A DNA stretch of 5,326 nucleotides from Acidobacteriota bacterium (GTDB lineage: Bacteria > Acidobacteriota > Vicinamibacteria > Vicinamibacterales > 2-12-FULL-66-21), in contig JACDCA010000460.1 in NCBI GenBank assembly GCA_013694635.1, positions 1-5,326 on the forward strand, in the 5' to 3' direction. Position 1 is the stretch's first letter. The number at the start of each line of letters is the position of its first letter. The notes below the pieces were generated by a model that worked only from the letters and a program-made list of their open reading frames with translations, was not told the DNA's origin and searched no databases. Positions 1-5,189 of this stretch are shown piece by piece. The translations under genes were made by a program, and so were the position numbers.

Positions 1-1
1 C

Positions 2-256
2 CTCGGCGATCTCGGACGCGCCCGGCGTCCGCTCGTGACGGTGTTTTTCGGCAATCCGTACGTGGCAACGTCCCTGCCCGAGCTGCCGGCCATCATGCTC
101 ACCTACGACTTCTACGACCGTGCTGAGGCGTCCGCCGTCCGCGCCCTCGCGGGTGAAGCCGCGATCGGCGGACGTTTGCCGATCGAGTTGCCGGGTCTCG
201 CGAAGGTCGGGTCGGGTCTCGACCGGGCCGCGGCCGCGTCGACCGCCGCGAAGTGA
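2..256 (+). CDS. Glycoside hydrolase family 3 protein, C-terminal fragment
   Basis: The reading frame is open from the window edge to a TGA at 254-256, giving the last 84 residues of a longer protein; the start lies outside the window. The visible part carries the pattern typical of the GH3 C-terminal domain: a hydrophobic strand running into FFGNPY, then LPELPAIMLTYDFYDRAEASAV, then a short ALAGEAAIGGRLPIELPGL block. In bacterial beta-N-acetylhexosaminidase and beta-glucosidase-like GH3 enzymes this is the end of the alpha/beta sandwich domain. These enzymes cleave beta-linked sugars, often in cell-wall recycling or glycan use. The catalytic Asp and the (beta/alpha)8 domain are not in the window, so the substrate cannot be named. 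The final Ala-rich tail (about 16 residues) looks unstructured. The GTG at position 35 is an internal codon and not the start. A tRNA gene follows about 65 bp downstream on the same strand. Confidence 0.75.
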   Translation, partial: LGDLGRARRPLVTVFFGNPYVATSLPELPAIMLTYDFYDRAEASAVRALAGEAAIGGRLPIELPGLAKVGSGLDRAAAASTAAK

Positions 257-267
257 TCTGATATATT
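239..267 (+). promoter_or_regulatory. Putative promoter of tRNA-Arg
   Basis: An extended -10-like element, TG-A-TATATT, lies at 259-267. A TCGACC (4 of 6 matches to TTGACA) lies at 239-244, exactly 17 bp upstream of the hexamer. Transcription would start near 274 and give a 5' leader of about 45 nt before the tRNA, to be removed by RNase P. The -35 overlaps the end of the GH3 gene. This is a consensus match by eye only. The TTGACT at 301-306 is too close to the tRNA to serve as its -35. Confidence 0.35.
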
Positions 268-320
268 CGAAGTTTCGGCCAGCCGTCGCTCCCCGGAGTA
301 TTGACTGGCAGAGCCCTTTG

Positions 321-397
321 GCGCCCTTAGCTCAGTTGGATAGAGCGTCTGGCTACGAACCAGGAGGTCGCAAGTTCGAGTCTTGCAGGGCGCGCCA
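321..397 (+). tRNA. tRNA-Arg(ACG)
   Basis: A complete cloverleaf can be folded by hand. The acceptor stem pairs GCGCCCT (321-327) with AGGGCGC (387-393). The D stem pairs GCTC (330-333) with GAGC (343-346). The anticodon stem is 348-352/360-364 with loop CTACGAA (353-359), so the anticodon is ACG at 355-357. The T stem GCAAG/CTTGC (370-374/382-386) encloses TTCGAGT. The discriminator is G394 and the CCA end is encoded at 395-397. This tRNA reads CGN arginine codons after A34 is deaminated to inosine by TadA, whose gene is also in this window. The 3' part from 353 onward is duplicated exactly at 2703-2747, which marks the gene as an integration site. The tRNA stays intact because the insertion restores its 3' part. 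Confidence 0.97.
353..397 (+). repeat. attL: tRNA-Arg 3' part, direct repeat copy 1
   Basis: These 45 bp run from the first base of the anticodon loop through the encoded CCA and are identical to 2703-2747. Identity stops abruptly on both sides: upstream GG versus AC, downstream AAA versus CCC. An exact repeat of a tRNA 3' portion with a matching orphan copy a few kb downstream is the standard footprint of tyrosine-recombinase integration. The boundary at the anticodon loop matches one known class of tRNA crossover sites. Confidence 0.85.
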
Positions 398-444
398 AAA
401 TCCTTAAGATTTCAGTGAATTGACGCCCCGGAATCCTCCGGCCG

Positions 445-467
445 GTGAACAATTGTGAACAATTCGC
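445..467 (+). repeat. Left GTGAACAAT doublet, putative arm-type site
   Basis: GTGAACAAT occurs at 445-453 and again at 455-463, a period of 10 bp; the second copy continues as TCGC to 467. The same doublet, in the same orientation and with the same TCGC extension, occurs at 2600-2623 near the other end of the insert. The location about 50 bp inside the left tRNA repeat fits integrase or accessory-factor arm sites, but no binding protein is known from this window. Confidence 0.55.
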
Positions 468-784
468 CGCCGACTTTGTCCACGGCGGCCCGCAGAGCCC
501 CGTCCAGCACCGTACATCTCTCGGGCCTCGTCGTAGTCCTCAACAACCAGAGTACGGGGTCGGACTTTGCCTCCCTTCTGCGCGGCCTGGCCGTCGCCTT
601 TGGACTCTCGGACCTGTCGCATGCGGTTTGGCCACGCCATGGCAGCTCAACAGGAAGAGTAGTGGATTGCGTTGAGCGCAGCAATTCCCGGGCCTACGCG
701 CCCGGTGAGCACTCCGTCATATACCACCACCGACGCTGTCCACCGGTCATCAACGACGACACGAAGTACGGCTTGTAGGACGAC

Positions 785-841
785 TGTGATGATTGACCCC
801 CTCGCGACACTAATTCTGACCCCCTCCAAGGAGGGAGGGTC
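785..841. repeat. TGACCCCCTC direct repeats and hairpin, possible IS-end remnant
   Basis: TGACCCCCTC occurs at 794-803 and 817-826, a period of 23 bp, within a stretch beginning TGTGATGATTGACCCCC at 785. The second copy also forms an inverted repeat: 818-827 can pair with 830-841 with a two-base bulge. Tandem ATTGACCCCC-type repeats starting with TG recall the multiply repeated ends of some IS21-type insertion sequences; that is a memory-based resemblance, not a database match. No transposase gene and no opposite end is visible, so at most it is a solo end. A hairpin with a regulatory role is the alternative; it has no T-run for a classical terminator. Confidence 0.3.
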
Positions 842-843
842 GA

Positions 844-981
844 ATGGAGCTCGCCACTGACCTCCAGGGTTCGCGGTTGATGAGGAACCGGCTCACCTCG
901 GCGAGTGGCTGGTCCTGCCGACCTATCGCGAGCGGTCGAGTAGTGTTGCCGTCGATCACGCTGCTGCTCGTGAATGAGTAA
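844..981 (+). CDS. Possible small ORF, 45 aa
   Basis: An ATG at 844 opens a 45-codon frame ending with TAA at 979-981. It is preceded by AAGGAGG at 828-834, a near-perfect Shine-Dalgarno sequence about 9 nt upstream, which is the only strong support. The product starts MELATDLQGSRLMRNR and ends in a short hydrophobic stretch; I recognise no family. The Shine-Dalgarno match may be accidental, since it is one arm of the hairpin at 818-841. The stop overlaps an ATG at 974 in another frame, which would give a 30-residue N-terminal extension of the following gene, but that gene's signal peptide and ribosome site point to 1064. It may well not be a gene. Confidence 0.18.
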   Translation: MELATDLQGSRLMRNRLTSASGWSCRPIASGRVVLPSITLLLVNE

Positions 982-1063
982 GCAAGGCGTGCGGGCCCAG
1001 TACGGACCCCAGGGCCCGGCCGTCAGCGAACGAACGGTGTCCAAAAGAGTGAAGGGGGTGGCG

Positions 1064-2407
1064 ATGCGTGCCGCAACTCGACTCTTGGTTTTGGTCGCTG
1101 CGACCCTGTTTCCGCGTGCCGCGTTCGCATGCTCCTGCATGGACGCGGGTCCGGCCTGCCAAGCGTTCTGGAACGTAGATGCGGTGTTCGATGCGACTGT
1201 GCTCAGCATCGCTTCGCTGCCGCGCACCGAGACGATCGGAACCCGTGAGGTGGTGTTTCGAGACAAGCTGGTCACGCTGCAGGTGCATCGCAGCTGGAAA
1301 GGCCAGCAGCCTGCGCAGGTCGAGGTCACGACAGCGTGGGACGGCGCAGGCTGCGGCTACCCGTTCGAAGCCGGCGAACGCTACCTCGTGTTCGCGAATG
1401 GACGATCCGGTTCGCGTCCCGCGGTCTCGAGGTGCAATCGGACGAGCCGCTTCGCGGAGGCGGGCCAGGACCTGGAATTCCTCGATTCGCTTGCGGCGCC
1501 ACCGCGCGGCGCACGCGTGTTCGGAACTGTTCAAACGAACCATCGCACCTTCCAGCACACGCGCCCCATCGACAACATCCCAACCGAAACCATCGTAAGG
1601 CTCACCGGGATGGGTCGCGACCTGTCGATGAAATCATCAGGCGGGCGCTACGAGTTCGCAGGCCTCGAAGATGGATGGTACCGGCTGGAAATCGATGTTC
1701 CCGCTGGCTACAGGACGTATGAGCCGGCACGCGACGTTCGGCTCGCGAACCGCCATGCGTGCGTTGAAGTGAATCAGTGGTTTTCTCCCGACGGCCGGAT
1801 CGGCGGCCAGCTCGTCCGCCCTGACGGTAAGCCAGCCGGGAGCGTACGCGTCGAGATCACCGGAGCAGAGACGCAGCCTCACCGCGACTGGGGGCTGCCG
1901 ATGGAGGCGGATTCGACAGACGCCGACGGCTTCTTCGAGTTTGGCAATCTTCCGCCAGGGCGCTATATCGTCGGTCTGAACTTCAAGGATCTTCCGAGTG
2001 ACTACAACCCGTACGCGCGCGTGATTTACCCGGGTCCGGATCTCGACCCACATATCATCGAAATCGCGCTCGGTCAGACCGTAGACCTCGGCACGTGGCA
2101 GGTCCCTGCGCCGCTCCCGGTCGTACGAGTCGAGGGAATCGTCGTCCTGGCAGACGGCGCTCCCGTGCCCGGCGTGTACGTCGGGGCATGGGACGAAACC
2201 GGAAATCCGGTCGAGCGCGCGCGTGGTGCGGGAGGGGCGACGACGGGTCCGGATGGTCGGTTCGTTCTCAAACTGCGCAAGGGCAGGATCTACGAGTTCA
2301 CGGTCCGAGACAAGCAGCCGCGATTCCTCCGCACCGATGCCCGGCGGATCAACACGGCCGCCGGCAGCATTCCGCTACGCATCATGGTTGTCGATGAGAA
2401 ACAGTAG
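1064..2407 (+). CDS. Secreted TIMP/NTR-like protein with carboxypeptidase-regulatory-like repeats
   Basis: The product is 447 aa. The start at 1064 is chosen because AAGGGGG lies about 6 nt upstream and a standard signal peptide follows (MRAATR, hydrophobic core, AFA at residues 20-22). The longer frame from 974 would bury this signal behind 30 polar residues. Predicted cleavage after AFA leaves Cys23-Ser24-Cys25 at the mature N-terminus. The pattern CSC...QAF.N.D.VF.ATV and later GCGYPFEAGERYLVFA (Cys97) and SRC (Cys124) resembles the TIMP/netrin-like fold. In animal TIMPs the free Cys1 amino group and carbonyl chelate the active-site metal of metalloproteases. Arg18 and the absence of a good lipobox argue against a lipoprotein. 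About residues 149-447 hold roughly three transthyretin-like/carboxypeptidase-regulatory-like units with signatures GGRYEFAGLEDGWYRLEI, DADGFFEFGNLPPGRYIV and GPDGRFVLKLRKGRIYEF. An export role is well supported; protease inhibition is inference. It is the only clear gene in the tRNA-integrated insert. Confidence 0.8.
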   Translation: MRAATRLLVLVAATLFPRAAFACSCMDAGPACQAFWNVDAVFDATVLSIASLPRTETIGTREVVFRDKLVTLQVHRSWKGQQPAQVEVTTAWDGAGCGYPFEAGERYLVFANGRSGSRPAVSRCNRTSRFAEAGQDLEFLDSLAAPPRGARVFGTVQTNHRTFQHTRPIDNIPTETIVRLTGMGRDLSMKSSGGRYEFAGLEDGWYRLEIDVPAGYRTYEPARDVRLANRHACVEVNQWFSPDGRIGGQLVRPDGKPAGSVRVEITGAETQPHRDWGLPMEADSTDADGFFEFGNLPPGRYIVGLNFKDLPSDYNPYARVIYPGPDLDPHIIEIALGQTVDLGTWQVPAPLPVVRVEGIVVLADGAPVPGVYVGAWDETGNPVERARGAGGATTGPDGRFVLKLRKGRIYEFTVRDKQPRFLRTDARRINTAAGSIPLRIMVVDEKQ

Positions 2408-2702
2408 CAGGTGCCAACTGGCCATGGTCTGGCGCCAAACCTTAATTCCCGGCCTCGATCCGCGCAAGTAGCTGAAACCGGTGCACTTACGTCCGCTCGA
2501 ACAAAGCGATTACCCATCGAAGGCAATTGCTTCCTGAACAACAGTCGATGGAACGGCTACCGCTGCTCGCGAGATTCCTTGAGCCCGAGGTCCGGCGCGG
2601 TGAACAATCAGTGAACAATTCGCTCCCGAACACCGGGTAACTACAGGTCCTCGCAGGGGCCAAACCGGCGAAGAACCAACGAGAAATGAGACCTGCATTA
2701 AC
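2408..2702. other. Right non-coding part of the insert
   Basis: About 295 bp separate the stop of the secreted-protein gene from the orphan tRNA repeat. Short open frames cross it on both strands, but none has domain features or a convincing ribosome site. It contains the second GTGAACAAT doublet (2600-2623) and looser GAACAA occurrences near 2498 and 2534. I see no terminator with a T-run after the gene. The sequence is less GC-rich by eye than the chromosome to its right. Confidence 0.6.
2600..2623 (+). repeat. Right GTGAACAAT doublet, putative arm-type site
   Basis: GTGAACAAT occurs at 2600-2608 and 2611-2619, a period of 11 bp, and the second copy continues as TCGC to 2623. It matches the left doublet (445-467) except for a two-base CA spacer in place of one T. 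Both doublets are preceded by GG and have the same orientation. The doublet lies about 80 bp inside the right tRNA repeat. Confidence 0.55.
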
Positions 2703-2747
2703 CTACGAACCAGGAGGTCGCAAGTTCGAGTCTTGCAGGGCGCGCCA
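2703..2747 (+). repeat. attR: orphan tRNA-Arg 3' fragment, direct repeat copy 2
   Basis: These 45 bp are identical to 353-397 and contain the anticodon loop, the 3' strand of the anticodon stem, the T arm, the 3' acceptor strand and CCA. The 5' part of a tRNA (acceptor strand, D arm, 5' anticodon stem) is absent upstream, so it cannot fold as a tRNA. It marks the far end of the insert and probably represents the original 3' end of the chromosomal tRNA gene, displaced by the integration. Confidence 0.88.
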
Positions 2748-2814
2748 CCCTTCGCTCATGTGAACCGGCGTGAGCTTCGGTGGCGAGCCAACCCTCCCTT
2801 CCACGCGAACGCGG

Positions 2815-3198
2815 TCAGGGCTTGGCGCGCCGGCCGCGCGCCGTCGTTTTCGGTGGCGGCTCGCCCGTTGCACTTCCCTTGTCTTCTGCCGCGGCGCCGC
2901 GCGCCGCCCGCGTTCCGACCGCGTCCGCCAGCGTCGCGCCGCCGGCGGTCAAGTCCCGCAGATAGGCGTTGGCAGTGTCACGAATCTGTACCAGCTGTGT
3001 TGCAATCTGCTGCCGCTCGCCGAGCCACGTGGACATCCGGTGCTGCGCGGTACCGAGCAGCTTGCCAAGATCCTCGGCCAGGTCGACCAATGTCTCTTCG
3101 ACCCGCGCATTCGAACCGGCTGTCTCAGCCGGACGTTCGGTCGGGTCGTCGTTCTCGCGTGCCGCTCGCGCGGGCCTTCTACCGGTTTTGGTCGTCAT
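2815..3198 (-). CDS. Hypothetical protein, helical core with basic disordered tails
   Basis: The product is 127 aa and I do not recognise its family. The start at 3198 is supported by GGAGGG (complement of 3203-3208) just upstream. Residues 1-30 are polar and basic, likely disordered. Residues 31-84 (NARVEETLVDLAEDLGKLLG onward through WLGERQQIATQLVQIRDTAN) have the heptad-like spacing of hydrophobic residues expected of one or two long amphipathic helices, possibly a coiled coil. Residues 85-127 are Ala/Gly-rich and end in a Pro/Lys/Arg tail, PPPKTTARGRRAKP, of the kind seen in nucleic-acid-binding or nucleoid-associated tails. No signal peptide, membrane segment or cysteine is present. It is transcribed divergently from tadA across a gap of about 110 bp. 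The coding call rests on length, ribosome site and the ordered core between low-complexity tails; DNA binding is only a possibility. Confidence 0.6.
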   Translation of the reverse strand: MTTKTGRRPARAARENDDPTERPAETAGSNARVEETLVDLAEDLGKLLGTAQHRMSTWLGERQQIATQLVQIRDTANAYLRDLTAGGATLADAVGTRAARGAAAEDKGSATGEPPPKTTARGRRAKP

Positions 3199-3310
3199 GT
3201 CTCCCTCCAGATCACACAGGCATCTCGCAGTTTACGCGCGCCGCCTCGATTCCGGCTATCGTTCGATGGATGGCGCCGGGCGGATCGGTATCGGCAGCGG
3301 GACTTGTATA

Positions 3311-3766
3311 ATGGAGAGTCGGTTCATGCAACAGGCCCTCGGCCTGGCGCAGCGCGCCCGGGAGTTGGGCGAAGTGCCGGTGGGCGCCGTCGTCGTGCTC
3401 GACGGTCAGGTGATCGGTGAGGGGTTCAACCAGCCGATCGGCTCCAACGACCCCACGGCTCATGCGGAGATCGTTGCGCTTCGCGACGCCGCGCAGCGCG
3501 CTGGCAATTACCGGCTGACCGGCGCGACGCTGTACGCGACCATCGAGCCGTGCCAGATGTGCGTCGGGGCGATGGTCCATGCGAGAATCGCGCGCGTGGT
3601 CTACGGCACGGCCGAGCCGAAGGCCGGGGCCATCGAATCGGCGATGCGGGCGCACGAACATCCGTCGCTGAATCACCGGATGGAAGCCGCAGGCGGCCTG
3701 CTCGAAGCGGAATGCCGCGAGCTGATTCAGGAGTTTTTCATGTCGCGCCGTTCCGAGGAGCGCTGA
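3311..3766 (+). CDS. tadA: tRNA-specific adenosine deaminase TadA
   Basis: The product is 151 aa, a normal length for TadA. It converts A34 to inosine in the anticodon of tRNA-Arg(ACG), which lets one tRNA decode CGU, CGC and CGA. The zinc and catalytic residues are all present: His51 and Glu53 in TAHAEI, and Cys81 and Cys84 in EPCQMCVGAM. The surrounding EVPVGAVVV, GEGFNQPIGSNDPTAHAE, NYRLTGATLYATIEPC and HARIARVVYG blocks match the bacterial enzyme closely. The ATG at 3311 is preferred because it gives MESRFMQQALGLA, which aligns with the usual family N-terminus; the frame is open far upstream but that sequence is unlike TadA. The ribosome site is weak (GCGGGA about 9 nt upstream). The substrate tRNA gene lies at 321-397 on the same strand, and would have been much nearer before the insertion. 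Confidence 0.96.
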   Translation: MESRFMQQALGLAQRARELGEVPVGAVVVLDGQVIGEGFNQPIGSNDPTAHAEIVALRDAAQRAGNYRLTGATLYATIEPCQMCVGAMVHARIARVVYGTAEPKAGAIESAMRAHEHPSLNHRMEAAGGLLEAECRELIQEFFMSRRSEER

Positions 3767-3917
3767 GCGCCTGCGGCCGCAAGCGAGGGCCGGAGGGAAC
3801 CGCCGCGCAGTGGCGGCCCGAGCGCGCAGCGAGCGGGGGCGGGGCCCCGCGAGCGAAGTAATAACGAGCGGGGGCGGGGCCCCGCGAGCGAAGTAAGAAA
3901 GCGCCTGCGGCCGCAAG
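3766..3917. repeat. GC-rich composite intergenic repeat cluster
   Basis: The gap after tadA is built of repeats. An 18-bp direct repeat, AGCGCCTGCGGCCGCAAG, occurs at 3766-3783 and 3900-3917, each with the 10-bp palindrome TGCGGCCGCA. Between them two identical 32-bp units at 3830-3861 and 3865-3896 repeat with a 35-bp period, each containing the 12-bp palindrome GCGGGGCCCCGC and ending GCGAGCGAAGTAA. A further hairpin is possible at 3800-3816 (CCGCC/GGCGG). The first 18-bp copy begins at the last base of the tadA stop codon. The layout suggests a REP/BIME-like dispersed palindromic family. A transcript-end role is possible but there is no T-run. Confidence 0.8.
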
Positions 3918-3947
3918 TTCGCTCTCATCAGTCCATGGAGAAATGAA

Positions 3948-5189
3948 ATGGCCGTTAACTTCGCTGAGAGTGTGTTCCCTCCGTTCCCGTTCACATCGCG
4001 GTCAGTTCCCATAGTGAGCGACAATTTCGATTTCGCGCAGTGGAAGCGAGATCCGGCGGGGCCGGTCATTCTCAAGGGAATACTGAGGGACTGGCCGATC
4101 GTTCAAGACTTGAAACGATGCGGGACTGACGACGCGCGCCTCGATTTCCTCAGCCGAGGGTTCGGTAGCGCCGTGGTCGGATACACCAAGGTTCCAGCAA
4201 GCGACCCCTTTATGGGGTACGACGAGAACGGCCGCGAGAATTTCGAATATGCTCCGGGAACCTGCAAACTAGACGAATTCTGCGGCTTGCTGCGAAAAAG
4301 TCTGCAGGATCGTCACTCGGACATCTTCTATGCAAGAGGTGGCGCGAACGAACTGCGCACATGGCGCAAGTTTTCGCAGTCAATTCGACCGCTCGGCATC
4401 CTGACGGGGATGAAGCCCGCTGGCGAGGGTATCTGGCTCGGCTCGGGCCGGCACATCAGCCACCTGCACCAGGATGCGCACTTCAATTGTTTCGCGATGA
4501 TCACAGGGGTCAAACGCGTTCTCCTGTATCCCCTCGAGGCGATCGCCGACCTCTATCCCTCTCCCTTCTACGGCGGCATTTCGGGGACCACCAGCAGTTT
4601 TGTCCGCCCGCGCACCCCCGACCCTCAGAGGTTCCCCAGGTTCATGAGCGCCGCGAAGCATGCGTGGGTTGCCGTCGTCGACGAGGGCGACGTGCTCTGT
4701 CTGCCGCCGTGTTGGTGGCATTACGTCGAGGCGGCGCCAGGCCTCAACCTGATGATCAATACCTTCATGTGGGCGTTGCCACCGGCGAAGGTCCGCCAGT
4801 TCGAGGTCATGATGCGCAGATCCATCACGACCGCTCTTAAACTCTCCACGGAAGAACTCTCAGGGGTCAGAAAGGATCTGTACCAAGAGGTCGCGCGTGG
4901 CACAGGGAACTTGAAGCTCTCTGCATCGGCCAGAGCACTTCGACGCCGTCTGTCGCGATTTCTCCAACCTGACATTCCAGGCTATTGGCAGAAGATTGCC
5001 CGATGTTATTACGATCACTACGTTTTCCAGATCAACGGGCATCCTGTCGCTGCCTACCCGGAGCGGCATGCCACGTGGGCCCGACAAGAAGCCTCGCTGA
5101 AGCCGCGTTTCCGCCACTGGGCTCGGTTCATTCGTGGACGTGCGCGGATGATTTGGCGCCGTCGGATGGTAACCGGAATCGTGCCATGA
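3948..5189 (+). CDS. Cupin-like (cupin_8/JmjC) Fe(II)/2-oxoglutarate oxygenase candidate
   Basis: The product is 413 aa, starting at 3948 with GGAG about 7 nt upstream. The core (about residues 35-280) has the JmjC/cupin_8 layout. GPVILKGILRDWP opens the domain. HLHQDAHFNCFAMITGVKRVLLYP follows, with the metal-binding HxD at His174-Asp176 and Lys189 in the usual strand after it. Then comes GDVLCLPPCWWHYVEA with the distal metal ligand His258. Such proteins bind Fe(II) and 2-oxoglutarate and hydroxylate proteins or small molecules; relatives include the FIH and JMJD5/7 type. The C-terminal 130 residues are helical and Arg-rich (ARALRRRLSRF, RGRARMIWRRR) and unassigned. No signal peptide is seen, so it is probably cytoplasmic. 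The repeat cluster separates it from tadA, so it is probably not an operon with it. The substrate is unknown. By eye its codon use is a little less GC-rich than that of tadA. Confidence 0.8.
   Translation: MAVNFAESVFPPFPFTSRSVPIVSDNFDFAQWKRDPAGPVILKGILRDWPIVQDLKRCGTDDARLDFLSRGFGSAVVGYTKVPASDPFMGYDENGRENFEYAPGTCKLDEFCGLLRKSLQDRHSDIFYARGGANELRTWRKFSQSIRPLGILTGMKPAGEGIWLGSGRHISHLHQDAHFNCFAMITGVKRVLLYPLEAIADLYPSPFYGGISGTTSSFVRPRTPDPQRFPRFMSAAKHAWVAVVDEGDVLCLPPCWWHYVEAAPGLNLMINTFMWALPPAKVRQFEVMMRRSITTALKLSTEELSGVRKDLYQEVARGTGNLKLSASARALRRRLSRFLQPDIPGYWQKIARCYYDHYVFQINGHPVAAYPERHATWARQEASLKPRFRHWARFIRGRARMIWRRRMVTGIVP

Larger units (their letters stand above)
398..1063. other. Left non-coding part of the insert
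   Basis: About 670 bp lie between the tRNA and the secreted-protein gene without a convincing gene. From left to right it holds a short AT-rich inverted repeat just after the tRNA (398-412, AAATC and GATTT around a 5-nt loop, no T-run after it), the GTGAACAAT pair at 445-463, a stretch at 404-700 whose minus strand reads like broken coding sequence, the TGACCCCCTC repeats and hairpin at 785-841, and a 45-codon open frame at 844-981. The open frames over this stretch lie in several mutually overlapping frames and none shows a recognisable domain. An eroded gene, possibly the lost integrase, is conceivable but unproven. Confidence 0.6.
353..2747. mobile_element. tRNA-Arg-integrated mini-island without a visible integrase
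   Basis: The segment is bounded by exact 45-bp direct repeats (353-397 and 2703-2747) derived from the 3' part of tRNA-Arg(ACG); one repeat-to-repeat unit is 2,350 bp. Inside are one convincing gene (1064-2407), non-coding or decayed flanks (398-1063 and 2408-2702), and paired GTGAACAAT motifs near both ends (445-463 and 2600-2619). No open frame in any of the six frames shows a tyrosine or serine recombinase signature, and no relaxase, replication or phage gene is visible. The element is therefore either non-autonomous, mobilised by an integrase encoded elsewhere, or the remnant of a larger island that lost its integrase. By eye the flanks are less GC-rich than the surrounding chromosome. 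The boundaries are well supported by the repeat; the mobility status is inference. Confidence 0.75.

Noticed and set aside
398..412. Terminator directly after tRNA-Arg
   Set aside because: The 5-bp AT-rich stem is weak and no T-run follows, so it does not meet the usual criteria for an intrinsic terminator.
974..1063. N-terminal extension of the secreted protein starting at the ATG at 974
   Set aside because: It adds 30 polar residues ahead of an otherwise standard signal peptide, while the ATG at 1064 has a good ribosome site and puts the signal peptide at the N-terminus.
694..1558. Overlapping minus-strand open frames of 211 and 200 codons
   Set aside because: They overlap each other and are antisense to the 5' part of the secreted-protein gene, whose signal peptide and domain match identify the real frame.
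2733..3420. Plus-strand open frames opposite the 127-aa gene and running into tadA
   Set aside because: Their composition (Arg/Pro/Ser runs) is typical of shadow frames, and the minus-strand frame has a ribosome site and an ordered helical core.
3912..3922. CGCAAGTTCG after the repeat cluster, matching part of the tRNA T arm, as a third att copy
   Set aside because: The match covers only 10 bases and is explained by the end of the 18-bp repeat joined to unique sequence; no other tRNA sequence surrounds it.
3212..4075. Long minus-strand open frame of 287 codons
   Set aside because: It lies antisense to tadA and the start of the cupin-like gene, is Arg/Ala/His-rich as expected of a shadow frame in GC-rich DNA, and shows no domain.
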